64,000 bases of DNA from SLNP01 sp964568875 (GTDB lineage Bacteria; Bacteroidota; Bacteroidia; Bacteroidales; VadinHA17). The notes below the pieces were generated by a model. It saw nothing but the letters and a program-made list of their open reading frames with translations. It ran no database searches and was not told the origin of the DNA. The stretch lies in assembly GCA_964568875.1 (NCBI GenBank), contig CAZMSH010000019.1, positions 3,799 to 67,798 of the forward strand. Reading direction: 5' to 3'. Shown here piece after piece: positions 44,877-53,906 of this stretch; within the stretch, counting starts at the first letter, position 1, and every line of letters begins with the position of its first letter. The translations under genes and the position numbers were made by a program.

Positions 44877-45821
44877 ATGAGAAGTAAGATCATTTATCTG
44901 GTATTGTTTGCTCTGTTTTTATCGTCGTGTGATACAGGGCATTTGGGAAGGCGCTGGCTGCCTAAAGTTCCGAAAGGGGCGGAAGCTGTTTCTGTTTCGG
45001 GGGAACCGCTCTACAGAACTGATCCAACACCCTCGGTGCAGGAGAGGTATAACAGGGCCAGGGAGGAGTGGAAAGCTGACAGCGATAATGCCGACAAGAT
45101 TATCTGGTACGGACGATGGACGGCATACACCGGAAGATATCGTGATGCAATAAGGGTGTTCGCCGAAGGCATCAGAAAGAATCCGTCAGACGCCAGGATG
45201 CTCAGGCACAGGGGGCACAGGTATATTTCAATCAGAGAGTTCAATCGTGCAACTGACGATCTTGAAAAAGCAGCCCTGATGATGGCTTTCGAACCCGATG
45301 AGATTGAACCGGACGGAATGCCTAACAGCCTGAATATCCCTGTTAGTACTCTTAAGTCGAATATTTTCTATCATCTCGGACTTGCCTGGTATCTTGAGGG
45401 CGATAAGGAGAAAGCCCTTGATGCCTGGACAGACGATATTTCTCTGTCTGTTAACGATGATATGAAAGTTGCGACTCTGCACTGGGTTTATATGACACTA
45501 AGAGAACTCGGCAGGGAAGAAGAGGCCTTAGCTGCTCTGGAGCCGGTGAACAGCGATATGTATATAATAGAGAATCAGGCATATCATAAACTCTGTCTTT
45601 TTTATAAGGGAGAGATAGCAATTGAGGAGCTTACAGGAGAAGATTATTCTGATATAATGAATGATGCCATGTTGTACGGACTTGGCAACTGGTATCTTTA
45701 TCAGGAAAATGATACCGCAACTGCACGGGAGTACTTCAACAGGATTTTCAAGGGCGGATCGTGGGCATCATTCGGATATATTGCCGCGGAGGTAAAATTG
45801 CCGGAACTCACAGGAGAGTAA
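44877..45821 (+). CDS. TPR lipoprotein
   Basis: 314 residues. Lipobox 'LSSC' with Cys18; no aspartate at +2 that would clearly retain it in the inner membrane (+2 is Asp: an inner-membrane signal in E. coli, but the rule does not hold in Bacteroidota). The rest is tetratricopeptide repeats: 'WYGRWTAYTGRYRDAIRVFAEGIRKNP', 'HRGHRYISIREFNRATDDLEKAALMM' and 'YHLGLAWYLEGDKEKALDAW'. Probably an envelope scaffold protein of unknown partner. Convergent with trxB. Confidence 0.85.
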   Translation: MRSKIIYLVLFALFLSSCDTGHLGRRWLPKVPKGAEAVSVSGEPLYRTDPTPSVQERYNRAREEWKADSDNADKIIWYGRWTAYTGRYRDAIRVFAEGIRKNPSDARMLRHRGHRYISIREFNRATDDLEKAALMMAFEPDEIEPDGMPNSLNIPVSTLKSNIFYHLGLAWYLEGDKEKALDAWTDDISLSVNDDMKVATLHWVYMTLRELGREEEALAALEPVNSDMYIIENQAYHKLCLFYKGEIAIEELTGEDYSDIMNDAMLYGLGNWYLYQENDTATAREYFNRIFKGGSWASFGYIAAEVKLPELTGE

Positions 45822-45886
45822 CAGATGTTCTGCAAATAAGCCTTCCTGACAGAAACAGACTGACGCAGCCTTTAAAACAAAATCCT

Positions 45887-46882
45887 TTATTTACCTGATG
45901 CAAGGTATCTCTCTGCATCAATAGCTGCCATACATCCTGAACCTGCTGCCGTTACAGCCTGCCTGTAGTGTGGGTCTTGTATATCACCGGCAGCAAAAAT
46001 ACCCGGAACATTAGTTTTGGTAGTGCCGGGTATCGTCCTGATATAACCTGCCGGATCAGTTTCCAGATACTCTCTGAAAACATCGGAGTTGGGGGTGTGT
46101 CCGATAGCAAGGAAGAATCCGTCGATTTTTATTCTGACTTCCTCTTCTTTCGGGGTGCCTTTTTCTTTTACCAGCAGTGCCCCTTCAACTCCGTTTTCTC
46201 CAAAAAGGTCAACCGTCTGATGCTTCCAGAGTATCTCTATGTTGGGCGTGTTGAAGACTCTTTGCTGCATCGCTTTTGAGGCCCTCAACTCGTCTCTTCT
46301 TACAATCATATAAACCTTTTTGCAGAGACCGGCAAGATAGGAAGCCTCTTCACAGGCTGTATCTCCACCTCCCACGACTGCCACATCTTTTCCCCGGTAG
46401 AAGAAGCCGTCACATGTGGCACAGGCCGATACGCCCATTCCGGCATAATTCTTTTCCGCCTCCAGTCCCAGATATTTCGCCGTAGCTCCTGTGGCGATTA
46501 TTACTGTATCGGCAAGTATTTCAATATTATCATCTATCGTTACCTTGTGAACAGGTCCGGTAAAATCTACCTTTGTAGCTATGCCGAACCTAACCTCTGT
46601 ACCGAATCTCTCTGCCTGTTTTTTTAGGTCCTCCATCATTTCCGGTCCTGTAACACCATTCGGATAGCCGGGAAAGTTATCTACCTCAGTAGTCGTTGTA
46701 AGCTGTCCTCCCATCTGCAATCCGGTGTACATAACCGGACTCAGGTTAGCCCTGGATGCATAAATTGCTGCTGTGTATCCAGCCGGTCCCGATCCTATGA
46801 TCAGGCATTTTACCTTTTCAGAAGTTGAAGCTTCCTTCTTACTGCTATCGTCTTCTATGTTAAGAGGCTTGAAGAGATCCAT
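45887..46882 (-). CDS. trxB: Thioredoxin reductase
   Basis: 331 residues. The FAD-binding 'IIGSGPAGYTAAIYASRA' and the redox pair Cys154/Cys157 in 'SACATCDGFFY'; NADPH-binding 'VVGGGDTACEEASYL'. It reduces thioredoxin with NADPH. A 20-residue N-terminal extension rich in Ser, Lys and Glu precedes the standard start of the family. A TACTTTTG at 46949-46956 on the minus strand could be its -7 box, with no clear -33. Confidence 0.93.
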   Translation of the reverse strand: MDLFKPLNIEDDSSKKEASTSEKVKCLIIGSGPAGYTAAIYASRANLSPVMYTGLQMGGQLTTTTEVDNFPGYPNGVTGPEMMEDLKKQAERFGTEVRFGIATKVDFTGPVHKVTIDDNIEILADTVIIATGATAKYLGLEAEKNYAGMGVSACATCDGFFYRGKDVAVVGGGDTACEEASYLAGLCKKVYMIVRRDELRASKAMQQRVFNTPNIEILWKHQTVDLFGENGVEGALLVKEKGTPKEEEVRIKIDGFFLAIGHTPNSDVFREYLETDPAGYIRTIPGTTKTNVPGIFAAGDIQDPHYRQAVTAAGSGCMAAIDAERYLASGK

Positions 46883-47025
46883 GATTATGAATGGTTAATT
46901 TTGTTTTTTGTTCGATGACACCGGTATAATACAGCCCGGCAGAAAGTGCAAAAGTACAAAAAAAGTGAATCGGATATCTGCAGAATTATTGATCCCGGCA
47001 AAACTATTTCTAAGAGTTGATGGTG

Positions 47026-47056
47026 TTTGGAGTAACCAAATAAATGTGTAATTTTG
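47026..47056 (+). promoter_or_regulatory. Promoter of tRNA-Pro
   Basis: TTTG (47026-47029), exactly 19 bases, then TAATTTTG (47049-47056): a perfect match to TTTG-N19-TAnnTTTG. Transcription would start near 47063, 25 bases before the tRNA. Confidence 0.8.
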
Positions 47057-47087
47057 CGCCGTTGAATTGTGATGCATAATTCAGCAT

Positions 47088-47161
47088 CGGGGTGTGGCGC
47101 AGTTGGCTAGCGCACTTGCATGGGGTGCAAGGGGTCGTCTGTTCGAGTCAGATCACCCCGA
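47088..47161 (+). tRNA. tRNA-Pro (anticodon GGG)
   Basis: Acceptor stem CGGGGTG pairs perfectly with CACCCCG; C1-G72 is characteristic of tRNA-Pro. D stem GCGC/GCGC, anticodon stem CTTGC/GCAAG with loop ATGGGGT, so the anticodon is GGG (47122-47124) reading CCC/CCU. T arm GTCTG-TTCGAGT-CAGAT. The 3' CCA is not encoded (the sequence continues ACAAAT). Confidence 0.93.
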
Positions 47162-47176
47162 CAAATAAGAAAAAGG

Positions 47177-47208
47177 CCCTGTTGCGGAAGCAACAGGGTT
47201 TTTGTTTT
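47177..47208 (+). terminator. Rho-independent terminator after tRNA-Pro
   Basis: CCCTGTTGC (47177-47185), loop GGAA, GCAACAGGG (47190-47198) form a 9-base stem followed by a T-rich tract. Confidence 0.85.
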
Positions 47209-47244
47209 TCAGAAGCGTTGACAGCTCGCTGGCATAAGCTTAAT

Positions 47245-47282
47245 GAAAAACAAAACCCTTGGCAATGCAAAGCATTGCAGGG
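47245..47282 (-). terminator. Second, mirror-image terminator
   Basis: GCAATGC-AAA-GCATTGC (47262-47278) extended by CCCT/AGGG; read on the minus strand it is followed by a T-rich tract (plus-strand GAAAAACAAAA at 47245-47255). It resembles an inverted copy of the tRNA terminator. The rest of 47283-47452 holds no gene. Confidence 0.5.
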
Positions 47283-47452
47283 CCTTTTCCTGTTTCAGGT
47301 CACCCCATGGAAGCCCAATGACAAGCCTGAACCTTATCTCTTAATTAATCTTCTCGCGGTTATTTTTTCTTCCATAATCAGCTTTTTCAAAATAAAGCGT
47401 TAAATTTACACTTGTTCTCTCCCGTGAATCTGTATAAAATTTTTTCTGAGCT

Positions 47453-50050
47453 ATGACTGAAATCCGTCTTCGGACTTGCATGCCTACAAAGAGAAGTGAA
47501 TCGTCACGGTTTAATCCGGGGCGTTCTTTTGCTTTGATAACTCTCCTGTTGTTATCGGGTACCGGTTCTGGAGATCTCTTTTCCCAAACCGATACTGTGA
47601 ACCTTGCCCTCAGCGCTTCCGTCTCGACTTCATTCGTTTCATCATGGGAGACTCTCGGAGCCGTAAATGATGGTTTTAACCCGGCAAGTTCATCGGATAA
47701 ATCACAGGGCGCCTATGGAAACTGGAGAGGGGAAGATTATTTTGGTACTTTCAACTGGGTACAGTATGAATGGCCGCTAGCCAAAAACCTCACTTCAACA
47801 TCTGTTTACTGGTGGGACGATGGTCTCGGTATCAAGCAACCTGATGAGGCACGCATTGAGTACTGGAATGGTGTGGCATGGATAAATGCCGGGGCCATCG
47901 GTACTACTCTGAATACCTACAATTCACTTAAGCTCGCAATTCAGACCTCGCGCTTAAGAATCTATATGAAAAGCCCCAGGGCCACAGGCATACTCGAATG
48001 GAGGGTATTCGGCGTTGAAAGCGGTCCGTGTGACCCTACTGAGATTACACCTTTTATAAAGGATGCGGAGGGCAGCCTGGTTGCCGGAAATACAGTTAAT
48101 GTCATTGAAGGTGAGGGTGCAACCTTCAGTCCTCAGGATAATGAGGGCGGCACCTGGTTTTGGGGCGGACCCGGAGGCTTTACAGCAACAGGAAGAGAGT
48201 TAACTGTCGAAAATCTTACCGCTGAGAAGTCGGGTACCTATACCGTGTTTTATACCAACAGCTGTGGTGCACAGTCGCAATCCTATTTCCATCTTACGGT
48301 AAGAACTGATCCCGATCCGTCAGCCCCCTATGAATGGCCGGAATACGATCCGGTGATAAACTATGATTTCAGGGATGAGTTTCCGGGACTCACCGAACCG
48401 ACACAGGATCTCGATGATTGTGCAGGTGTTGTTGGAACCCAGTCATCAGGCTGGTGGACATTTAAGTGGGGTGCCAACGCCAATAGCCTTGTTACCTCTG
48501 CTGCCATAACACCGATGCTCAACTATATGAACCAGGAGTTCGCCTATTTCAGGGATGTGATGGGATGGCCGCCCGACAAGAGGGCAAAAAACGGTTACCG
48601 CAGCGCAATATATCTGTATGGTTCGGGCCTTTGTACTGACAATGCCTCGAACACTGCCCTTGGTGGTTGGCAGAGCAGCATTTTCTATCAGGGTCAGCAC
48701 TGGCCTATGGTGCTTATTTCATATTACCCGGTTTACTCCTTTGATCCGGCCTGCACCTATGGCGACCGCCAGTTTCAGAGGGACGCCGTGGTTCATGAAG
48801 GCATTCATTCCATACTTGCAGACATGCCGGGCGTGAAGCAGGCCGCCTGGTTCCACGAAGGAGGCAACACCTGGCTTCAGCAGGAGGCCTCGGCACGCCG
48901 TTCGGGCAATTACAGCAGTATGGGGTTCCTCAACGGGGCCTCGTACATAGCCCCTTTCATGCCCATAGAGTGTTACAGCGGGTGGCTGCAGGACGGATCT
49001 TTCGGCGGACCGTCGGCTGAGGGTGTCAATATGCACGAGGATGGACAGCAGATTTGTACATGGCGCAATCTTCTTGGCGGGGTTCAGTACAGCAACGCAT
49101 TCCCAACATACCTTGGGGTTACACTCGGTCCGGGCAGCATCCCGTGGATATGGAGGAATGCCCCGGGCAGGGTGCTTGAAGGTATTGCAAATGGAATGGG
49201 GGAACACCAGACCCGCCGCCTCATAACCGAGTATCGCGCGAAACAGGCTCTTGTGGATATGGGACCATGGACGCAGGCAGTGATGAACCTTCTGAACTCA
49301 CAGACAGGGACTGCCATCAGGGCTGACTGGCAGCCTTCATGGCTCAATCCGGACACATGGTATGCCACCCCTTATGTAGTTACGACCAAAAGCAGTACGG
49401 GACTGCTGACTCCGGAGCAGAGGACAACGCCCGGCTGGTCTGGCGGCAACCAGATACCACTAAGGGTAAACGGTAATAAAGTAACTATCAACTTCATACC
49501 GCTTGGTCCGAATATGACGTGTCAACTCGCATACAGGACAAAAGAGGGCCTTGCCGTTTACAGCCAGCCTGTGTATGGTGGAAATTGCAGCCTGAAACTT
49601 GACCATCAGCCCGCCAATTCAGTAGTGTTCGCAATAGTTACCAGTACTGAATATATCTATCACGGGGAGGTAACCAGAAAAGCACATCACGATTACAGGA
49701 TACAACTGGTTGAAGGCGTCACTGGAACGGCTGATGTAAACAAGAAATGGTTTGACTGGACAAAGGACATTGTACATACAGGCATAAACGACAAATTCAC
49801 CCTTGTTGATGACATTTTACTATATCCCAATCCGGTTAAGAGCGGCACAACCGTTTCATTTAATTCACAATGGTTTGCAGGCAGGGAGGCTGAAGTGAGC
49901 ATTATTAACATGACAGGCAACAGGATATGGTCGGGAAGGGTAGCCGATGGCTCTCCGCTTCCGGAGCAGTATATTGAAAAGCCAGGTATCTATTTCGTTG
50001 AATTCAGAGGACAAGGCGGTCGCGGGGTTAGAAAACTTATAGTGAAATGA
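47453..50050 (+). CDS. T9SS-secreted metalloprotease-like protein (DUF6055-like)
   Basis: 865 residues. Signal segment near 25-45. Order of domains by pattern: a discoidin/F5/8-like module (about 50-190), an Ig-like module (195-285), then a large domain with 'HEGIH' at 448-452 and a downstream 'FHEGGNTW' with Glu469, the layout of a zincin metallopeptidase; and a C-terminal type IX secretion sorting domain (about 785-865, 'ILLYPNPVKSGTTVSF' to 'GVRKLIVK'). It should be exported across the outer membrane and attached to the surface or released. Substrate unknown. An internal ATG at residue 10 could be the true start. Confidence 0.8.
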   Translation: MTEIRLRTCMPTKRSESSRFNPGRSFALITLLLLSGTGSGDLFSQTDTVNLALSASVSTSFVSSWETLGAVNDGFNPASSSDKSQGAYGNWRGEDYFGTFNWVQYEWPLAKNLTSTSVYWWDDGLGIKQPDEARIEYWNGVAWINAGAIGTTLNTYNSLKLAIQTSRLRIYMKSPRATGILEWRVFGVESGPCDPTEITPFIKDAEGSLVAGNTVNVIEGEGATFSPQDNEGGTWFWGGPGGFTATGRELTVENLTAEKSGTYTVFYTNSCGAQSQSYFHLTVRTDPDPSAPYEWPEYDPVINYDFRDEFPGLTEPTQDLDDCAGVVGTQSSGWWTFKWGANANSLVTSAAITPMLNYMNQEFAYFRDVMGWPPDKRAKNGYRSAIYLYGSGLCTDNASNTALGGWQSSIFYQGQHWPMVLISYYPVYSFDPACTYGDRQFQRDAVVHEGIHSILADMPGVKQAAWFHEGGNTWLQQEASARRSGNYSSMGFLNGASYIAPFMPIECYSGWLQDGSFGGPSAEGVNMHEDGQQICTWRNLLGGVQYSNAFPTYLGVTLGPGSIPWIWRNAPGRVLEGIANGMGEHQTRRLITEYRAKQALVDMGPWTQAVMNLLNSQTGTAIRADWQPSWLNPDTWYATPYVVTTKSSTGLLTPEQRTTPGWSGGNQIPLRVNGNKVTINFIPLGPNMTCQLAYRTKEGLAVYSQPVYGGNCSLKLDHQPANSVVFAIVTSTEYIYHGEVTRKAHHDYRIQLVEGVTGTADVNKKWFDWTKDIVHTGINDKFTLVDDILLYPNPVKSGTTVSFNSQWFAGREAEVSIINMTGNRIWSGRVADGSPLPEQYIEKPGIYFVEFRGQGGRGVRKLIVK

Positions 50051-50070
50051 TGGTGGTCTGTCCCATTTCT

Positions 50071-51846
50071 TTATTTTCTTCCATCTTTACCTATTAGCCT
50101 GAATGCGCCGATCCGGGTAGAGTATGCAGGTGCTCCCTTTTTAAAGTAGTCTCCGACATACCATATTGTCATGTCGTCAGACGGATCGACAGCTGTCTGA
50201 GTGTAATCTTCCCATCTGAGGGTATTTGTCTGCGAATATTCACCTTCAACAAGAACTGCCTCCCGAAGATTCAGCAATCCTTTCGGATCGCTGTCGAGCC
50301 TGCCCGCGAACCTCTGTCCTGGATAAACAGCTTCTCCCCCAACCGTATATCCGATACCGATATTCCCGTATTTGTCCATAGCCGGACTTGGGAGAAAACG
50401 GTAGAGGGTGTCAGGTGCGAATGTTCCCTGCTGATAGAGATTCACTTTCCGGTCTGCACCTATTCTGAACTCATACCACCTTATACCACCGGTACCTGTC
50501 GATACCGGTGTCACAGAGTGTACTGCAACGATTGATTCCCTGTCGCCGATTCTCCGGTAGATTACCCTTGACATCAGCTTATCACCCTGTGTGTCAAGCT
50601 TTCTGTCGGTTTCGGGCTGTGGAACATAACCAATCAGCTGCCCTCCACCCTGGTAGTGGTATTCTGCAACCTCTATCTTTTGAGGCCCCTCAAGCAGGCT
50701 GCTTTCCGGTTCATCCCAGTCTGGTTTTATCTTCCACACATAGATGCCATTGTCTGATGTAATACCATTCAGTTGCGATCCACCCGTGGCCAGCATTATA
50801 TTGGGCTCTCCGTCGGGAGGCAGCTGCATACCATCGATGTCAGCGTTATTGAGAAAATTAACTCCGTCAATGATGAAACACAATTCCCGGGCCGGATTAC
50901 CCTTAAGCATTTCATTGCGTTCGGCAATGCAGGCATGCTTCTGTATTATATGATCACCGGTGCTTGTAGGCAGGTAGTAACCATCGGTCCATATTGCCGG
51001 TCTGGGATAGTCGGGAAAGAGAGGTCTTCTGAACTCATACCGGTACCAGGGCCCGAACGGATCGGGTCCGGCGCTGACGGCATAGCACATGCAGTATGAT
51101 CCTTCTGCAGGCGCCGGTGTGCGGTTTGCCCTTCTGATGGAATCCTGAACGGCTTTTTCCTCAGGGGTCAGCCTTTTGGGTATATGGAGTGGTTCGGCCT
51201 TGCCGGGTTGGCCCGTAATACCTGGCATGCTGAGTTTTGCCGGCTCTCCGCTTATACCTGCAGGAGGTTCATTCTCAAGAAAGGGAACACGCCTGAAGAT
51301 AGGCATCACTATCAGCCATCTGTCGGCAAGCTGGTCATATCTTACCACTGCGTCTCCATTGTTTATCTCCTCGCACGGACCGCCAAAGCCCCTGAAGACA
51401 TTTCTGGTCTCAACGGGGCCATACAGAGGTATACCACTCTCCCTGAAGAGGCTGCCCTCTTTTGTGAAGATAGCCATATGGGTATTCACGACCTGAACAA
51501 TATAGTCATGGCTTACAGCGAGGGAATTATCTGAAGGGTTTCTGTTGAGCACACTACCGTGAGTGCCATCAAACCCGTATCCCAGTCCCTCGAAATTTGT
51601 GATCATTGTTACCTGTCCACCGGTGCCATGCCATGTCTGTTCAGTGTGAGTGGCCACCTGATCACTATTCAATGCACTTGTGGTAATTTTCGTTGATACA
51701 GGCTTTACAAAATGAGAAATTTCAGGCCTGCCGAACGGGTATGCAGCGAAGTCATTTCTGGCCTGGTATGCTGATAGCATCCGGCCGTTCTGGCCGAACA
51801 TTGACAATGAAAAAGATATCGTTACAAATAGCAGTATTATTCTCAT
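50071..51846 (-). CDS. Secreted protein of unknown function, probable beta-propeller
   Basis: 591 residues. Signal peptide 1-18, cleavage near FGQ. The rest is rich in short beta strands, Gly-Asp turns and Trp/Tyr, with repeated 'DxxxDRWLIVMP' and 'PAIWTDGYYLPTS' type segments, as seen in propeller-type secreted proteins; no catalytic motif was recognised. A 'PEEKAVQDSIRRANRTPAP' insert looks like a disordered linker. No type IX sorting domain is visible at the C-terminus. It is convergent with the metalloprotease-like gene (20 bases apart). Confidence 0.6.
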   Translation of the reverse strand: MRIILLFVTISFSLSMFGQNGRMLSAYQARNDFAAYPFGRPEISHFVKPVSTKITTSALNSDQVATHTEQTWHGTGGQVTMITNFEGLGYGFDGTHGSVLNRNPSDNSLAVSHDYIVQVVNTHMAIFTKEGSLFRESGIPLYGPVETRNVFRGFGGPCEEINNGDAVVRYDQLADRWLIVMPIFRRVPFLENEPPAGISGEPAKLSMPGITGQPGKAEPLHIPKRLTPEEKAVQDSIRRANRTPAPAEGSYCMCYAVSAGPDPFGPWYRYEFRRPLFPDYPRPAIWTDGYYLPTSTGDHIIQKHACIAERNEMLKGNPARELCFIIDGVNFLNNADIDGMQLPPDGEPNIMLATGGSQLNGITSDNGIYVWKIKPDWDEPESSLLEGPQKIEVAEYHYQGGGQLIGYVPQPETDRKLDTQGDKLMSRVIYRRIGDRESIVAVHSVTPVSTGTGGIRWYEFRIGADRKVNLYQQGTFAPDTLYRFLPSPAMDKYGNIGIGYTVGGEAVYPGQRFAGRLDSDPKGLLNLREAVLVEGEYSQTNTLRWEDYTQTAVDPSDDMTIWYVGDYFKKGAPAYSTRIGAFRLIGKDGRK

Positions 51847-52200
51847 GGTAAAGAGTATTAGTTCTTAAATGTAGTGATTATTTTCCGGAATATCCCGGTA
51901 CGGAGATAGGGTTACGCACTCTGTCGACGAATGCCCGTTACTATTTGCCCCCCCCCAGGTTCCTGCAATGTTAGCAACTGGTATACTGTTACTTGCGTCT
52001 AAGGATTTACCGTAGTGTCATTTGCAGTTATATTTTGCTTTTCGTCGGTCATCAGGGAGGCTTGCAGAATATTATTTCGCCCTGACGGGCTTTGTCATAG
52101 CTTTGGCATGAATTGGTTCAGTTTTCGTTTATGAGAGCAGCACAACGTGACTCGCATCAGCGAAGCTCTTTTTCAGGATTGATTTTAAGCAGTTTTCCAG
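51847..52200. other. Leader region of the UpxY-like gene; no gene seen
   Basis: 354 bases between divergent genes. It holds a near-palindrome CCGGAATATCCCGG (51885-51898), a run of nine C near 51946 and a weak GCCC-TGAC-GGGC hairpin (52079-52090). UpxY genes often have long 5' leaders; I see no clear promoter. Confidence 0.4.
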
Positions 52201-52737
52201 ATGGTAGGACGGGAATATAAGTGGTACGTGTTATACACCAGGTCGCAGCACGAGAAGCAATTGCACAGGGACTTCGGGCGACGCTGTATCGAATCATATC
52301 TGCCGCTTGCACCCTCGATTCGGTTCTGGTCCGACAGGACGAAGATAGTCGATATGCCACTTTTCCCGAACTACCTTTTTGTCAGGGCAAGTTGCCGTGA
52401 ATACACATTTATTGATGAGCACCGTTCGGTGATAGGTTTCGTGAAGACAGGCAGAGAGCCTTCGGAAGTGCCAGACAGCACAATGGAAATGCTTAAGATA
52501 GCCCTGAATGAAAAGATGGAGTTGTTGCGATGTAGAGAAGAGCCTGTAAAGGGAGGTCGTGTAGCCGTTGTTCGAGGACCGCTCGAAGGATTTGAGGGAG
52601 AGGTAATCGATTATTGCGGCAAGAATTTCCTGTTAATCGAAGTAAAGCAGATCAGCCAGTGCCTAATGGTGAGAATTAATACAGACTCTGTAAGAATTAT
52701 AGAGGAAAAACCAAAACATTGTGCCTTAATTTTGTAA
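52201..52737 (+). CDS. UpxY-type NusG paralog (transcription antiterminator)
   Basis: 178 residues. N-terminal NGN domain: 'KWYVLYTRSQHEKQLHRDF', 'YLPL', and 'DMPLFPNYLFVR', typical of UpxY/RfaH-like proteins; C-terminal KOW motif 'GGRVAVVRGPLEGFEGEVIDY'. UpxY proteins bind RNA polymerase at the start of capsule operons and prevent premature termination. Here no polysaccharide genes follow; the next genes are a sensor kinase and a response regulator, so this copy is an orphan or serves another operon (inference). Confidence 0.85.
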   Translation: MVGREYKWYVLYTRSQHEKQLHRDFGRRCIESYLPLAPSIRFWSDRTKIVDMPLFPNYLFVRASCREYTFIDEHRSVIGFVKTGREPSEVPDSTMEMLKIALNEKMELLRCREEPVKGGRVAVVRGPLEGFEGEVIDYCGKNFLLIEVKQISQCLMVRINTDSVRIIEEKPKHCALIL

Positions 52738-52812
52738 CTTGATCGGAACTTTCTGCCCCAGCTTTATTATTAAGGTAACCGGCTTGCTTTTTGCAGATTA
52801 TACAGTAATAAA

Positions 52813-53883
52813 ATGAAAATGTCTCAGATAAGGACATTGCTTTTACAGAGGCCCGGATTCTGGTTTTTCCAGATAACAGGGTGGATGCTTTTTTCGGCTG
52901 CGATGAAGCTCTACTTTCCTGACCTTCCAGTTACCAATCTGGTAACATTCTGGAAGTTTATAAACTTCTACTTTTTAGGGTTCCTCTTAACGAGTGGCTT
53001 GAGATTCTTCTATACACGGGTTTTTAAGAATGACAAATCTATCCTGATGATAGTAGCAGTATCTTTACTATCATCGGCTCTTATAATGTTTCTGGTCGGC
53101 TTTCTCGACGGACTGTCAGCCTATCCTTTTATGGATGCTGCAGGAAAGGAAAAATTTGTGATGACATGGAAGCACTTCGATCTGGCCAGGTTTTATCATG
53201 ACAATATTTTCTGGTACCTGGTTTTTTTACTTTGGAACATCATGTATTTCGGGCTCAAGGCATGGCTCGACCTGAGGGAGACCAGGGAGAGAAGCGAAAA
53301 GGCTGTACTGCTTGCCCAGCAATCTCAGTTGCGTATGCTGCGCTACCAGCTGAATCCTCATTTCCTGTTTAATTCACTGAACTCTATCCAGGCACTTGTG
53401 TATGAAGACCCTGAAAGAGCAGACCGCATGATATTCAGACTTTCGGAATTCCTCAGATATACCCTCAGAAATCAGGAAAGGCTTATGATATCACTGGCCG
53501 AAGAGGTAAAAATAGTCGAAGAGTATCTCTATATCGAGCAGGCCAGGTTCCCCGACCGGCTTAAGTATTCAATAGAAATAACCGAGGAGGCAGCCAGAAG
53601 GGAGGTGGTAGCTTTTATGCTGCAACCCTTTGTGGAGAATGCCATCAAGCATGGGATGAGATCCTCGCCTGACTTTCTGGAAATTAACATAAGTGCAATC
53701 TGCAGTAACGGGAAACTTACCATTCGGATCAGAAACAACGCACAATGGTTGGAGTCAAATGAAGAAGGCGTCGGCATTAAGAATGTTTTTGACAGGCTCC
53801 AGAATGCTTTTCCCGGCAAATACTCACTATCGATCTCTAAGGAGACAGGTAATGTGTGTGTTGAAATAACAATTGAACAATAA
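52813..53883 (+). CDS. LytS/YehU-type sensor histidine kinase
   Basis: 356 residues. Four hydrophobic segments (about 15-32, 48-67, 77-98, 132-150), then a helical linker. His183 in 'QLNPHFLFNSLNSIQ' is the conserved phospho-acceptor of the LytS/YehU kinases; the ATPase domain has 'QPFVENAIKHG' (N box) and 'GVGIKNVFDRL' (G box). No separate sensor domain is visible, so the signal is probably read in the membrane. The LytTR regulator gene starts 23 bases on, so the two form a two-component system. Confidence 0.9.
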   Translation: MKMSQIRTLLLQRPGFWFFQITGWMLFSAAMKLYFPDLPVTNLVTFWKFINFYFLGFLLTSGLRFFYTRVFKNDKSILMIVAVSLLSSALIMFLVGFLDGLSAYPFMDAAGKEKFVMTWKHFDLARFYHDNIFWYLVFLLWNIMYFGLKAWLDLRETRERSEKAVLLAQQSQLRMLRYQLNPHFLFNSLNSIQALVYEDPERADRMIFRLSEFLRYTLRNQERLMISLAEEVKIVEEYLYIEQARFPDRLKYSIEITEEAARREVVAFMLQPFVENAIKHGMRSSPDFLEINISAICSNGKLTIRIRNNAQWLESNEEGVGIKNVFDRLQNAFPGKYSLSISKETGNVCVEITIEQ

Positions 53884-53906
53884 CCGGCTATCAGATATCA
53901 GCTTCA

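Noticed and set aside
46895..47077. Minus-strand 60-residue frame upstream of trxB
   Set aside because: It lies over the consensus tRNA promoter and the trxB leader and has no similarity to a known family.
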